DNA of 5,985 bases from Rhodospirillaceae bacterium (lineage in GTDB: Bacteria; Pseudomonadota; Alphaproteobacteria; Rhodospirillales; 2-02-FULL-58-16), in NCBI GenBank assembly GCA_013349695.1, contig DUZD01000186.1, positions 1 to 5,985 of the forward strand. The letters run 5' to 3'. The translations under genes and the position numbers were made by a program. Under the pieces are notes generated by a model. It was not told the DNA's origin, did not search any database, and was given only the letters and a program-made list of their open reading frames with translations. Shown here one piece after another: positions 1-5,871 of this stretch. The stretch's first letter is position 1. Every line of letters starts with the position of its first letter.

Positions 1-2105
1 CGCGCCAGGCGCAAGGCCAAGGCCCGGTAATCCTCGAGGCTCGGCGTGATCAGTTCCGGCAGGCCGAGCGCGTAAAGAAGGCTCGCCGACACCCGCGAGG
101 CGAAATGAGCGCCCTTGAGGGTGATGACCGGGACGCCGGCCCATAAGGCATCGCTGGTGGTGGTGTGGCCGTTGTAAATGCGGGTGTCCAACACCAGGTC
201 GGCCAAACGGGTCCGTTCCAGGTGCTCGTCCTTCGGCAGCTTGCCGGCGAAGATCAGACGCTCCGGGGCGACGCCGCGCGCTTTCGCTTCGCCTCTCAAA
301 TTCCCTTCCGCGAAGGCGGTGCTGGCGAGCAACCACAGGACACTGCCGGGGGTGGCATTCAAAACGTCCGCCCAAACGGCGAACATCACCGGCTCGATCT
401 TGTAGGCCTGATTGAAGGAACAGAAAACGGCGGCGTCATCCGGCAGGCCGAAATCGGCCCGCGTGAAGCCCCGTTTGGAAATCTCCTGCCGGTGATCGTT
501 GACCTGATAGGTATGGGGCAGGTAGGCCGGTTGCTCGCTGTAAAAGGGCAAATGTTCCTCGGGCGTGACGACGCGGTCGGTGATGATGTAATCGATGAAG
601 CCGGCCCCCGTCGTCCCCGGAAATCCCAAGTAGGTCGCCTGCACGGGCGCCGGCCGCGGGGCGCATATGCCGAGCCGGTTTCCTTGCGTGTATCCTTTCA
701 GGTCGACCAGGATGTCGACCTTGTCGTCGCCGATTCGTTTCGCCGCCTCGACATCGTTCAAGTCGCGGATATCGACGAACCTGTCGCAGTCCCGCTCGAT
801 CCGTTGCCGGTAAGAACTGCCGTCACTGGGCCCGTAGGAGTAAGCGCAAACGCGGAATTTCTCCCGGTCGTGCAGGGCGAACAGGCTGAGCATCAAGTGG
901 GCGGTGGCATGGTTATAGAAGTCACGGGACAGGTAGCCGATGGTGATTCTGGCTTTTTTCCCGCGCCTGTCCCGCATGGATGAATCCGCCACCGGTTTTG
1001 ACGCGCGCGGGCCGATATCCCGGCTCCATGATCGGGCGACGGCCAGGTTTCGTTCCGGATCGATGCAGCGGGAGACGTTGATGAGGGGCGATTCGCCGAC
1101 AACCTCGTTGCCGGCGATCTCGGCCGCCGTCAGTTGGTCCAGTCGTGGCGAGAGTTCCTCCAGGTCACGCCACAAGAAAGCCATCTGCGATTGGTGAAGC
1201 AGTTGCGCCGCCGCCTCGCTGAAATCGGCCTTGATCTTCAGGGCGCGGCGATAGCTGGCGAGGGCTTCTTGCGGCTTTTTACGGTCCGTAAGCAGGTTGC
1301 CGAGGTGGAGGTGCACTTGCGCCAGATCGGGGGCGATTTCGAGGGTCCGCCTGTAGCAATCCTCCGCCTCGTCCCACTTGCCCAGGTCGGTCAGGAGATT
1401 GCCCAGGTTGTTGAGGGCCGGCACGTAACCGGGGTCGATGTCAACGGCGCGGCGGTAGCTGGCGACGGCTTCCTGCGTCCGTCCCAGGGCGATGAGAGCC
1501 GTCGCCAGGCCGTCGTGCACTTGCGCTAGATGGGGATTGATCCCGAGGGCGCGGCGATAGCAAGCCGCCGCCTCGTCCATTTTTCCCTGCTCGGCCAGCG
1601 CGTCGCCCAGATTGCCGTGGGCTTCGGCGTAACCGGGGTCGATGTCGAGGGCGCGCCGGTAACTGGCGGCGGCCTCTTCCATCTTTCCTTGCTCCGCCAG
1701 GGCGTTGCCGAGGTTGTTCAGCGCTATCGCGTCGCCGGCATCGATCTGGAGCGCTTGCCGGTAGCATTGGACGGCTTCGCCATGGCGGCCGGCGCCTCGA
1801 TAGGCTTCGCCGAGATTATTGAAAAAATGGCCGTTTTCGGGGCTGATCCGGGTCGCCTTGTCGATCAGCTCGATGGCGCGCCCGTGCCGGCCGGCCTGGT
1901 GGGCGGCGAGCCCTAATAGGTGCAGGGCGTCGGCATTGTCCGGTTGCTGGCCCAGAACCCGCTCGTAAAGCCGCTCGGCCTTGTCGAGCCGCCCCGCCCG
2001 GTGATATTCGAGCGCCGCCGCCAAGGCGGCTCGGGGATCGACGCCTTTTCCCTTGCCCGCTGGTCGTCGGGCGGGTTTTTGCCGCCGCCGGTCTTTCCTG
2101 CTCAT
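1..2105 (-). CDS. TPR-repeat GT41 family glycosyltransferase (O-GlcNAc transferase/SPINDLY-like), C-terminus beyond window
   Basis: The frame is open without a stop from the ATG at 2105 to the left edge (701 codons), so the gene is incomplete. Residues 1-25 are basic. Eight 34-residue TPR units follow, from about residue 24 to 295, with typical NNLGNALAEQGK...A...YRRAL.IDP patterns. A linker runs to about 385, and the GT41 catalytic region begins at RITIGYLSRDF (386). Family hallmarks are present: NHATAH with His399 (matching His498 of human OGT), FNQAYK with Lys569 (matching Lys842, which contacts UDP), and NGHTTTSDALWAGVP around 645-657. Known members transfer a sugar, usually GlcNAc from UDP-GlcNAc, to Ser/Thr of cytoplasmic proteins, with the TPRs holding the acceptor. 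In bacteria, flagellins and adhesins are among the known targets of related enzymes. No signal peptide is seen. The start has only a weak Shine-Dalgarno. Donor and acceptor are not deducible here, and no target gene lies beside it. The missing part should be a few dozen residues. Confidence 0.93.
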   Translation of the reverse strand, partial: MSRKDRRRQKPARRPAGKGKGVDPRAALAAALEYHRAGRLDKAERLYERVLGQQPDNADALHLLGLAAHQAGRHGRAIELIDKATRISPENGHFFNNLGEAYRGAGRHGEAVQCYRQALQIDAGDAIALNNLGNALAEQGKMEEAAASYRRALDIDPGYAEAHGNLGDALAEQGKMDEAAACYRRALGINPHLAQVHDGLATALIALGRTQEAVASYRRAVDIDPGYVPALNNLGNLLTDLGKWDEAEDCYRRTLEIAPDLAQVHLHLGNLLTDRKKPQEALASYRRALKIKADFSEAAAQLLHQSQMAFLWRDLEELSPRLDQLTAAEIAGNEVVGESPLINVSRCIDPERNLAVARSWSRDIGPRASKPVADSSMRDRRGKKARITIGYLSRDFYNHATAHLMLSLFALHDREKFRVCAYSYGPSDGSSYRQRIERDCDRFVDIRDLNDVEAAKRIGDDKVDILVDLKGYTQGNRLGICAPRPAPVQATYLGFPGTTGAGFIDYIITDRVVTPEEHLPFYSEQPAYLPHTYQVNDHRQEISKRGFTRADFGLPDDAAVFCSFNQAYKIEPVMFAVWADVLNATPGSVLWLLASTAFAEGNLRGEAKARGVAPERLIFAGKLPKDEHLERTRLADLVLDTRIYNGHTTTSDALWAGVPVITLKGAHFASRVSASLLYALGLPELITPSLEDYRALALRLA
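1221..2036 (-). repeat. TPR-coding tandem repeat, 102-bp period with a 204-bp superperiod
   Basis: The eight TPR units of the glycosyltransferase recur every 102 bp; boundaries are approximate. At DNA level the best matches are two units apart. The plus-strand stretch starting at 1431 (ggggtcgatgtc...) is nearly repeated at 1635, exactly 204 bp later. The protein shows the same alternation: units 4 and 6 carry SYRRA.DIDPGY, while units 5 and 7 carry CYRR..L.I.P.LAQVH. This indicates that a two-TPR block was duplicated as one piece. Confidence 0.75.
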
Positions 2106-2142
2106 CGGTGCTGCCCGCGGATCGGTTTTGCCGGATGTTTCT

Positions 2143-2170
2143 GTTATAGGCCCCGGGCTTGCCGGGACAA
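2143..2170 (-). promoter_or_regulatory. Possible sigma-70-type promoter for the TPR glycosyltransferase
   Basis: Reading the minus strand, TTGTCC (2170-2165) is followed after 16 bp by TATAAC (2148-2143). The -10 box matches consensus at five of six positions and the -35 box at four. A transcript would begin about 30 bp before the ATG at 2105. The site lies in the 130-bp region shared with the divergent moeA. On the plus strand I see only a weak candidate for moeA, TTGCCG (2159-2164) with GCAAAT 17 bp on. No operator or molybdate riboswitch-like structure is evident in this short gap. Confidence 0.35.
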
Positions 2171-2235
2171 GCCTCTTTCGTGCAAATCCTTCGAACCGAT
2201 TTCGTGCCAGCGGGAAATGCTCTAAAGTGTCGGGC

Positions 2236-3507
2236 ATGGTTCAGCTTAAGGACGACTGTTTCACTGCTGGCGACGGACTGATGCCCCTTGCCGAGGGCAT
2301 TGCCCTGCTCGCCGACAGGCTTTCCCCGGTGACCGGCATCGAGACGGTGGCGATTAGGGAAGCCCAGGGGCGTGTCCTCGCCGCCGACGTGGTTGCCGGC
2401 CGCGACGTGCCGCCGCACGACAATTCGGCCGTTGACGGTTTCGCTGTCTTTTTCGACGACCTCGATGGCGGCGGCGAGACACGGCTTAGGGTAACCGGCC
2501 GGTCCGCCGCCGGACATCCCATGGGCGCTCCGGCGCGGCGCCGGGAGGCCGTGCGCATTTTTACCGGCGCGCCCATGCCAGAAGGCGCCGACACGGTGTT
2601 CATGCAGGAAGACTGCCGCATCGACGGCGATCACGTGATCCTGCCGCCGGGGATCAAACGCGGCGCCAACCGGCGGTTCAAGGGCGAGGACGTGAAAAAA
2701 GGCTCGACGATCATCAAACGCGGCAAGCTCCTGCGGCCGCAAGAGGTCGGCCTGGCGGCGTCGGTGGGATGTTCGGAACTGACCGTTTACCAGCGGCTCG
2801 GGGTGGCGGTGTTCTCGACCGGCGACGAGGTATTCGATCCCACAGACGGGACAACCGGGGGCGGGGCAGCCGAGGGCGGCATTTTCGACGCCAACCGCTA
2901 TACCGTCATGGGGCTGCTGGAGGGGTTGGGCTGCGCGGTCTCCGACATCGGCATCCTGCCCGATGACGAGGCCGCCATCGGCAAGGCCCTGGCGCCGGCG
3001 GCGGCGGCGCACGATCTTCTGGTCACCTCGGGCGGTGTCAGCGTCGGCGAGGAAGACCACGTCAAGGCCGCCGTCGAGGCCTTGGGCCAACTCCATTTCT
3101 GGCGCCTGGCCATCAAACCGGGCCGTCCCATCGCTTTGGGCCGGGTCGGGGAAACGACCTTCGTCGGTCTGCCCGGCAACCCGGTGGCGGCGATGGTCAC
3201 TTTCATGCGCATTGCCCGGCCGGTGGTGCTCCTGCTTTCGGGGCGGACGGACATCGAGCCGCCGCTCTACCGCCTCCGCGCCGATTTCGCTCATAACAAA
3301 AAGATCGGGCGGCGTGAGTGGCTGCGCGCCCGCCTGGTCAGGGACGGCCGGGGCGAGCTCGCCGCCGTCAAATATCCCGGCGGCGGTTCCGGTATCTTGA
3401 GCTCCATGGTCGAAGCGGACGGGCTTGTCGAACTGGGCGAGGAGCAAGGATCGGTGAACAAAGGCGAGATGGTGGATTTTCTTCCCTTCAGCGAGGTTAG
3501 CTCATGA
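2236..3507 (+). CDS. moeA: Molybdopterin molybdenumtransferase MoeA
   Basis: The 423-residue protein is close to the usual ~410 of MoeA. MoeA inserts molybdate into adenylylated molybdopterin in the cytoplasm, the last step of basic molybdenum cofactor synthesis. Signature segments occur in order: DNSAVDGFAV (62-71, canonical DNSAMDGYA), FTGAPMPEGAD (109-119), GEDVKKG (150-156), STGDE (194-198), the MoCF_biosynth-type TSGGVSVGEEDHVK (264-277), KPGRPIALG (294-302) and GLPGNPVAA (311-319). A C-terminal domain follows from about 345. The ATG at 2236 gives MVQLKDD, and its length agrees with the family. The frame remains open upstream to 2053, but that stretch overlaps the divergent gene and lacks MoeA character. 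The Shine-Dalgarno before 2236 is weak, so the nearby GTG at 2227 cannot be fully excluded. It is the first gene of an operon and its stop overlaps the moaD start. Confidence 0.96.
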   Translation: MVQLKDDCFTAGDGLMPLAEGIALLADRLSPVTGIETVAIREAQGRVLAADVVAGRDVPPHDNSAVDGFAVFFDDLDGGGETRLRVTGRSAAGHPMGAPARRREAVRIFTGAPMPEGADTVFMQEDCRIDGDHVILPPGIKRGANRRFKGEDVKKGSTIIKRGKLLRPQEVGLAASVGCSELTVYQRLGVAVFSTGDEVFDPTDGTTGGGAAEGGIFDANRYTVMGLLEGLGCAVSDIGILPDDEAAIGKALAPAAAAHDLLVTSGGVSVGEEDHVKAAVEALGQLHFWRLAIKPGRPIALGRVGETTFVGLPGNPVAAMVTFMRIARPVVLLLSGRTDIEPPLYRLRADFAHNKKIGRREWLRARLVRDGRGELAAVKYPGGGSGILSSMVEADGLVELGEEQGSVNKGEMVDFLPFSEVSS

Positions 3508-3755
3508 AAGTGCTTTATTTCGCTTGGTTGCGCGAGAAAACCGGGGTTGGCGAGGAGGAAGTCCAGCCGCCCGCCCAGGTGACGGACGTTGGCGCCCTGA
3601 TCGATTGGATCAGCGGCCGCGGCGGCGGCTTCGCCGAGGCATTCGCGGACTTGTCAGTCGTTCGCGTCGCCGTCAATCAGGAGCATGTCGCGCTTGACCA
3701 TGCCGTTGCGCCTGGCGACGAGGTGGCTTTCTTTCCGCCGGTGACCGGGGGCTGA
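3504..3755 (+). CDS. moaD: Molybdopterin synthase sulfur-carrier subunit MoaD
   Basis: The 83-residue ubiquitin-like protein ends in VTGG, the C-terminal Gly-Gly that is adenylylated and turned into a thiocarboxylate in MoaD. It begins MKVLYFAWLREKTG, as family members do, and has the conserved end ...PGDEVAFFPPVTGG (70-83). As the small subunit of molybdopterin synthase it delivers sulfur to MoaE, where cyclic pyranopterin monophosphate becomes molybdopterin. The start ATG overlaps the moeA stop as ATGA. A good Shine-Dalgarno (GAGG, 3493-3496) lies 7 bases upstream inside moeA, so translational coupling is likely. The activating enzyme MoeB is not in this window. Confidence 0.95.
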   Translation: MKVLYFAWLREKTGVGEEEVQPPAQVTDVGALIDWISGRGGGFAEAFADLSVVRVAVNQEHVALDHAVAPGDEVAFFPPVTGG

Positions 3756-3758
3756 TAC

Positions 3759-4232
3759 TTGATCAGGGTTCAGCGCCAGGATTTCGATGTCGGCGCCGAG
3801 TTGGCTCGCTTGTCGCAAGGCAACCACGCCATCGGCGGGGTCTGTTCCTTCGTCGGCCTGGTCCGCGACTTCGGCGGCGGCGACAGGCCGGTCGCCGAAA
3901 TGACCCTCGAACACTATCCGAGGATGACCGAAAAAGCCTTGGCCGAAATCGAGGCGGAAGCGCGCTCCCGCTGGCCCCTGGAGGAAACCTTGATCATTCA
4001 TCGTCACGGTGAATTGCGGCCGGGCGAGCGCATCGTCCTGGTCGCCGCCGCCTCGGCTCACCGCCAGGCCGCCTTCGAGGCCTGCCGGTTTCTCATCGAC
4101 TGGCTGAAAATCAAGGCGCCGTTCTGGAAACAGGAGCGGACGCCGGAAGGAAGCCGTTGGGTCGAGGCCCGGACCACGGACGACGAGGCGGCGGCGGGCT
4201 GGGGAAAAGACGGGGAAGAAGGCCAGGGATGA
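3759..4232 (+). CDS. moaE: Molybdopterin synthase catalytic subunit MoaE
   Basis: The 157-residue protein is the large subunit of molybdopterin synthase, which converts cyclic pyranopterin monophosphate to molybdopterin with sulfur from MoaD. Conserved parts are LEHYPRMTEKALAEIEAEA (50-68), IHRHGELRPGE (80-90), ASAHRQAAFEACRF (98-111) and DWLKIKAPFWKQE (114-126). Lys117 and Lys124 match the active-site Lys119 and Lys126 of the E. coli enzyme. The start is TTG, the only reasonable initiator near the conserved N-terminus. GGGGG (3747-3751) lies 7 bases before it and also encodes the MoaD Gly-Gly. The gap to moaD is 3 bp. The C-terminus is odd: after the usual end near EARTTDDEAAAGW, a tail GKDGEEGQG follows. 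Its last four codons and the TGA lie inside a repeat copied from the start of a RAYT transposase unit, so the original 3' end was probably replaced. Confidence 0.95.
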   Translation: MIRVQRQDFDVGAELARLSQGNHAIGGVCSFVGLVRDFGGGDRPVAEMTLEHYPRMTEKALAEIEAEARSRWPLEETLIIHRHGELRPGERIVLVAAASAHRQAAFEACRFLIDWLKIKAPFWKQERTPEGSRWVEARTTDDEAAAGWGKDGEEGQG

Positions 4233-4302
4233 CAATGCGAGCGATGCGGGACATGGGGGAGTCTAAAACGGTTAGGGGTAAGAATAAAGTAAACTGTCAC
4301 CG
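4218..4302 (-). repeat. Direct repeat copy A (RAYT leader and start region)
   Basis: This 85-bp segment matches 4706-4791 with about five substitutions and one single-base gap (hand alignment). On the minus strand it reads GGTGACAGTTTACTTTATTC, then CCTAACCGTTTTAGA, five Cs, and ATG. After 12 codons similarity to copy B stops. Its left end overlaps the last codons and the stop of moaE. Its right end supplies the terminal codons of the transposase gene. Confidence 0.85.
4219..4254 (-). pseudogene. 5' relic of a second RAYT transposase (12 codons)
   Basis: The minus-strand ATG at 4254 opens MSRIARIVIPGL, which matches the first 12 residues of the intact start at 4742 (MARIARIVIPGL) with one change. 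From codon 13 the sequence reads LLPRLFP instead of PHHVTQ, because it has run into antisense moaE sequence. This is a remnant rather than a gene. It overlaps the 3' end of moaE on the other strand and provides moaE's stop codon. Confidence 0.7.
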
Positions 4303-4742
4303 TAATTCAAATGTGCTCGCACACTGGACCACCGCCAGTCCCTCGCCCGCTTCACCAATTTCGCCCGTACGGGGTTGAGGGAGACATAGCGAACGCAGTG
4401 CGCTAGATGCTCTTCATCCATGGCGACGGAGCCAAATCGCCCTTGCCACAAATGTCCGGTCCATTTGTTGCGCGCATTGATAAAGCGGGTATAGCGCCTA
4501 TGCGCATCGCCCAAGGTCGCGCGCAAGCCGTCCCCATGGCTGGGAGCCAAGATCAGGTGCACATGATTGGGCATCAGGCAATAAGCCCAGACTTCGGTTC
4601 CAGACTTTTGCGCGGCCACGGACAAAAGATCCATGTAATGGAAATAATCCTCGTCCTCAAAGAAAATGGTCTCACGCCGGTTGCCCCGCTGGGTAACGTG
4701 ATGAGGAAGGCCAGGGATGACAATGCGAGCAATGCGGGCCAT
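4272..4742 (-). CDS. REP-associated tyrosine transposase (RAYT, Y1/HUH superfamily), C-terminally truncated
   Basis: The 156-residue product begins MARIARIVIPGLPHHVTQRG, the standard start of the transposase_17/Y1 RAYT family. It carries the metal-binding HUH motif as HVH (60-62, in MPNHVHLIL), then GHLWQGRFGSVAMDEEH (96-112) and YVSLNPVRAKLV (119-130), in which Tyr119 is the likely nucleophile. Such enzymes are single-strand DNA nucleases/transposases that act on short palindromic repeats, often domesticated and present once per genome. After WSSVRAHL (138-145) the normal C-terminal region is missing. The last 11 residues, NYGDSLLYSYP, are translated from repeat copy A, so the gene is truncated and fused. 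There is no Shine-Dalgarno; the ATG is preceded by a run of six Cs. Base composition is less GC-rich than the flanking genes, which fits acquisition. The catalytic motifs look intact, but activity is doubtful. Confidence 0.88.
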   Translation of the reverse strand: MARIARIVIPGLPHHVTQRGNRRETIFFEDEDYFHYMDLLSVAAQKSGTEVWAYCLMPNHVHLILAPSHGDGLRATLGDAHRRYTRFINARNKWTGHLWQGRFGSVAMDEEHLAHCVRYVSLNPVRAKLVKRARDWRWSSVRAHLNYGDSLLYSYP

Positions 4743-4791
4743 GGGGGGAATCTGAAACGGTTAGGGGTAAGAGTAAAGTAAACTGTCACCG
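4706..4791 (-). repeat. Direct repeat copy B (RAYT leader and start region)
   Basis: This is the counterpart of 4218-4302 in the same orientation. It contains the start of the truncated RAYT gene (ATG at 4742) and its leader back to GGTGACAGTTTACTTTACTC. The leader part runs into the short tandem repeats that begin at 4779. Confidence 0.85.
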
Positions 4792-4881
4792 AAATAAACT
4801 GTCACCGAAATCGAAATCCGTAATTGCGTAATTGAAACTGTCACCGTAATTGTGTCACCGTAATTCGGTCACCTTAATTCG
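4779..4881. repeat. Cluster of short tandem repeats built on taaactgtcaccgtaatt
   Basis: Three different small tandem duplications of one motif follow each other. A 16-base unit, taaactgtcaccgaaa, occurs twice without change (4779-4794, 4795-4810). An 8-base unit, cgtaattg, occurs twice (4819-4826, 4827-4834). A 14-base unit, gtcaccgtaattcg, occurs three times with small changes (4840-4853, 4854-4867, 4868-4881). The core gtcacc starts at 4785, 4801, 4840, 4854 and 4868. One further copy, actgtcaccgtaattc, lies on the far side of the transposase at 4294. The cluster forms the upstream flank of the RAYT gene. Confidence 0.85.
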
Positions 4882-5021
4882 TCCAAATGCATATATCTTT
4901 GCGTAGTCTGTGGTTGGGTTTGGCCTAAGAATCTTCCCACGATAGGCACTGTGGTTTTTTCGCGCCGGCCTGCTTATTTTAACTACCTAACCAAACTTTT
5001 TTGCCGACAGGCGGACGGATC
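4882..5021. other. AT-richer intergenic stretch upstream of the LOG gene
   Basis: Together with the repeat cluster this is a gap of about 280 bp without a gene between the RAYT start and the LOG start. It must contain the LOG promoter unless moaE transcripts read through. The best candidate I see is TATTTT (4975-4980) with a poor -35 box, TGGTTT (4952-4957), 17 bp upstream. It cannot be called with confidence. No tRNA, hairpin terminator or riboswitch is evident. Confidence 0.4.
5009..5015 (+). promoter_or_regulatory. Ribosome binding site fixing the LOG start at 5022
   Basis: AGGCGGA ends 6 bases before ATG 5022. It decides against the upstream in-frame TTG at 5001, which would add seven residues (MPTGGRI) and has only a T-rich run before it. 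Confidence 0.6.
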
Positions 5022-5846
5022 ATGAGCAACGACAAGACGGAGCCCAAGAAGGCTTTCGAAAGCGAGAAATTTCTCCACAGCCGAGCCGGCCGGCCCCTAA
5101 GGATTCTCTCCGAACACCTGGAACCGGAGGCCCGTTTCGAACAGTTCGGGGTCAGCGACACCATCGTTTTTTTCGGCTCGGCGCGGTTTTGCTCGCATGA
5201 TGACGCCGCTGCCCAGCTTGACGCCGCCAGGAAGGAGGGCGGCGACGTGAAAGCGGCCGAAAACCGCCTCGCCATGTCGCGTTATTACGAAGCCGCGCGG
5301 GAACTGGCCAATCGGCTGACCCAATGGTCGAAGGGCCTGGAAGGCGGCAGCCGGCGATTCGTCGTCTGCACGGGCGGCGGCCCCGGAATCATGGAAGCCG
5401 CCAATCGGGGCGCTTCCGAAGCCAAGGGCCTGAACATCGGCCTCAACATCTCGCTGCCTTTCGAGCAGAACGAAAACCATTTCCTCACCCGCGAGCTGGC
5501 TTTCGAGTTTCACTACTTTTTCATGCGCAAGTTCTGGTTCATTTATCTGGCCAAGGCGCTGGCGATCTTTCCAGGCGGTTTCGGGACGTTCGACGAATTT
5601 TTCGAGGTCATGACCCTGGTGCAGACTCGCAAGGTGGAAAAAAAGATGCCCATCGTGGTGTTCGGACGGGAGTTCTGGAGCGAGGTGATCGACTTCCAGG
5701 CGTTGGTCAGGCGCGGGGTGCTCGACGGCGAGGATTTGAAGCTGTTTAAACTGACCGACTCGGTGGACGAGGCCTATCGGTTCATTACCGGCGAACTGAT
5801 TGAAACCGCGCTCGCCGAACCGGGCGGACGGGGCGAACTGATCTGA
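5022..5846 (+). CDS. LOG family protein (TIGR00730-type Rossmann fold, possible nucleotide 5'-monophosphate phosphoribohydrolase)
   Basis: The 274-residue cytoplasmic protein carries the LOG (lysine-decarboxylase-like) signatures: a first Rossmann strand IVFFGSARF (48-56), GGGPGIMEAANRGA (118-131), the FMRKFW segment (167-172) with the conserved Arg, and PGGFGTFDEFFE (184-195), the PGGxGTxxE motif with its catalytic Glu. Characterised LOG enzymes remove ribose 5'-phosphate from nucleoside monophosphates, notably cytokinin ribotides. For bacterial members the physiological substrate is usually unknown. The product is longer than the ~190-residue plant-type LOGs, with about 45 residues before the first strand and an insertion around 60-110. 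This places it in the longer bacterial subgroup. Old annotations as lysine decarboxylase are misleading. It lies downstream of the RAYT island on the same strand as the moa genes but with its own Shine-Dalgarno, so it is probably a separate transcript. Confidence 0.9.
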   Translation: MSNDKTEPKKAFESEKFLHSRAGRPLRILSEHLEPEARFEQFGVSDTIVFFGSARFCSHDDAAAQLDAARKEGGDVKAAENRLAMSRYYEAARELANRLTQWSKGLEGGSRRFVVCTGGGPGIMEAANRGASEAKGLNIGLNISLPFEQNENHFLTRELAFEFHYFFMRKFWFIYLAKALAIFPGGFGTFDEFFEVMTLVQTRKVEKKMPIVVFGREFWSEVIDFQALVRRGVLDGEDLKLFKLTDSVDEAYRFITGELIETALAEPGGRGELI

Positions 5847-5871
5847 TTTTCTCGGCCCCTCGACGTTGTAT

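Larger units (their letters stand above)
4218..4881 (-). mobile_element. Degenerate RAYT transposase island: two head-to-tail partial units plus repeat cluster
   Basis: This AT-richer segment sits between moaE and the LOG gene. From right to left on the minus strand it holds a cluster of gtcaccgtaatt-type repeats, a RAYT leader and truncated transposase gene (4742-4272), and then a second RAYT leader with only 12 codons of a second gene copy (4254-4219) that abuts the end of moaE. Nothing resembles classical IS inverted repeats or target-site duplications, as expected for Y1/HUH elements. The outer limits are approximate. The left limit is where identity between the two copies stops, and the right limit is the last recognisable repeat unit. 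Confidence 0.7.

Noticed and set aside
165..983. A 272-codon plus-strand frame over the glycosyltransferase.
   Set aside because: It is antisense to the GT41 catalytic region, which has clear family motifs. The plus-strand product has none.
1134..1916. Two plus-strand frames (1134-1529 and 1530-1916) with repeated sequence.
   Set aside because: The repetition is that of the TPR units read on the wrong strand.
1816..3447. A 543-codon minus-strand open frame antisense to moeA and extending into the TPR gene.
   Set aside because: The plus strand encodes an unmistakable MoeA and the left part lies over the TPR gene in another frame. The product has no recognisable motif and is a high-GC shadow.
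3654..4235. A 193-codon minus-strand frame antisense to moaE.
   Set aside because: It is a shadow of moaE, whose conserved lysines and motifs are on the plus strand.
4407..4781. A 124-codon plus-strand frame over the RAYT gene.
   Set aside because: It is antisense to the HUH motif-bearing transposase and has no recognisable features.
4574..4789. A possible leader peptide VTVYFTLTPNRFR starting at a GTG in both repeat copies, in a different frame from the transposase.
   Set aside because: The similarity of the two copies follows from the DNA repeat itself. The substitutions (I/T, L/F) show no protein-level constraint, and there is no Shine-Dalgarno.
4779..4881. CRISPR array.
   Set aside because: Units are only 8-16 bases, directly abutting with changing period, and there are no spacers of constant length and no cas genes.
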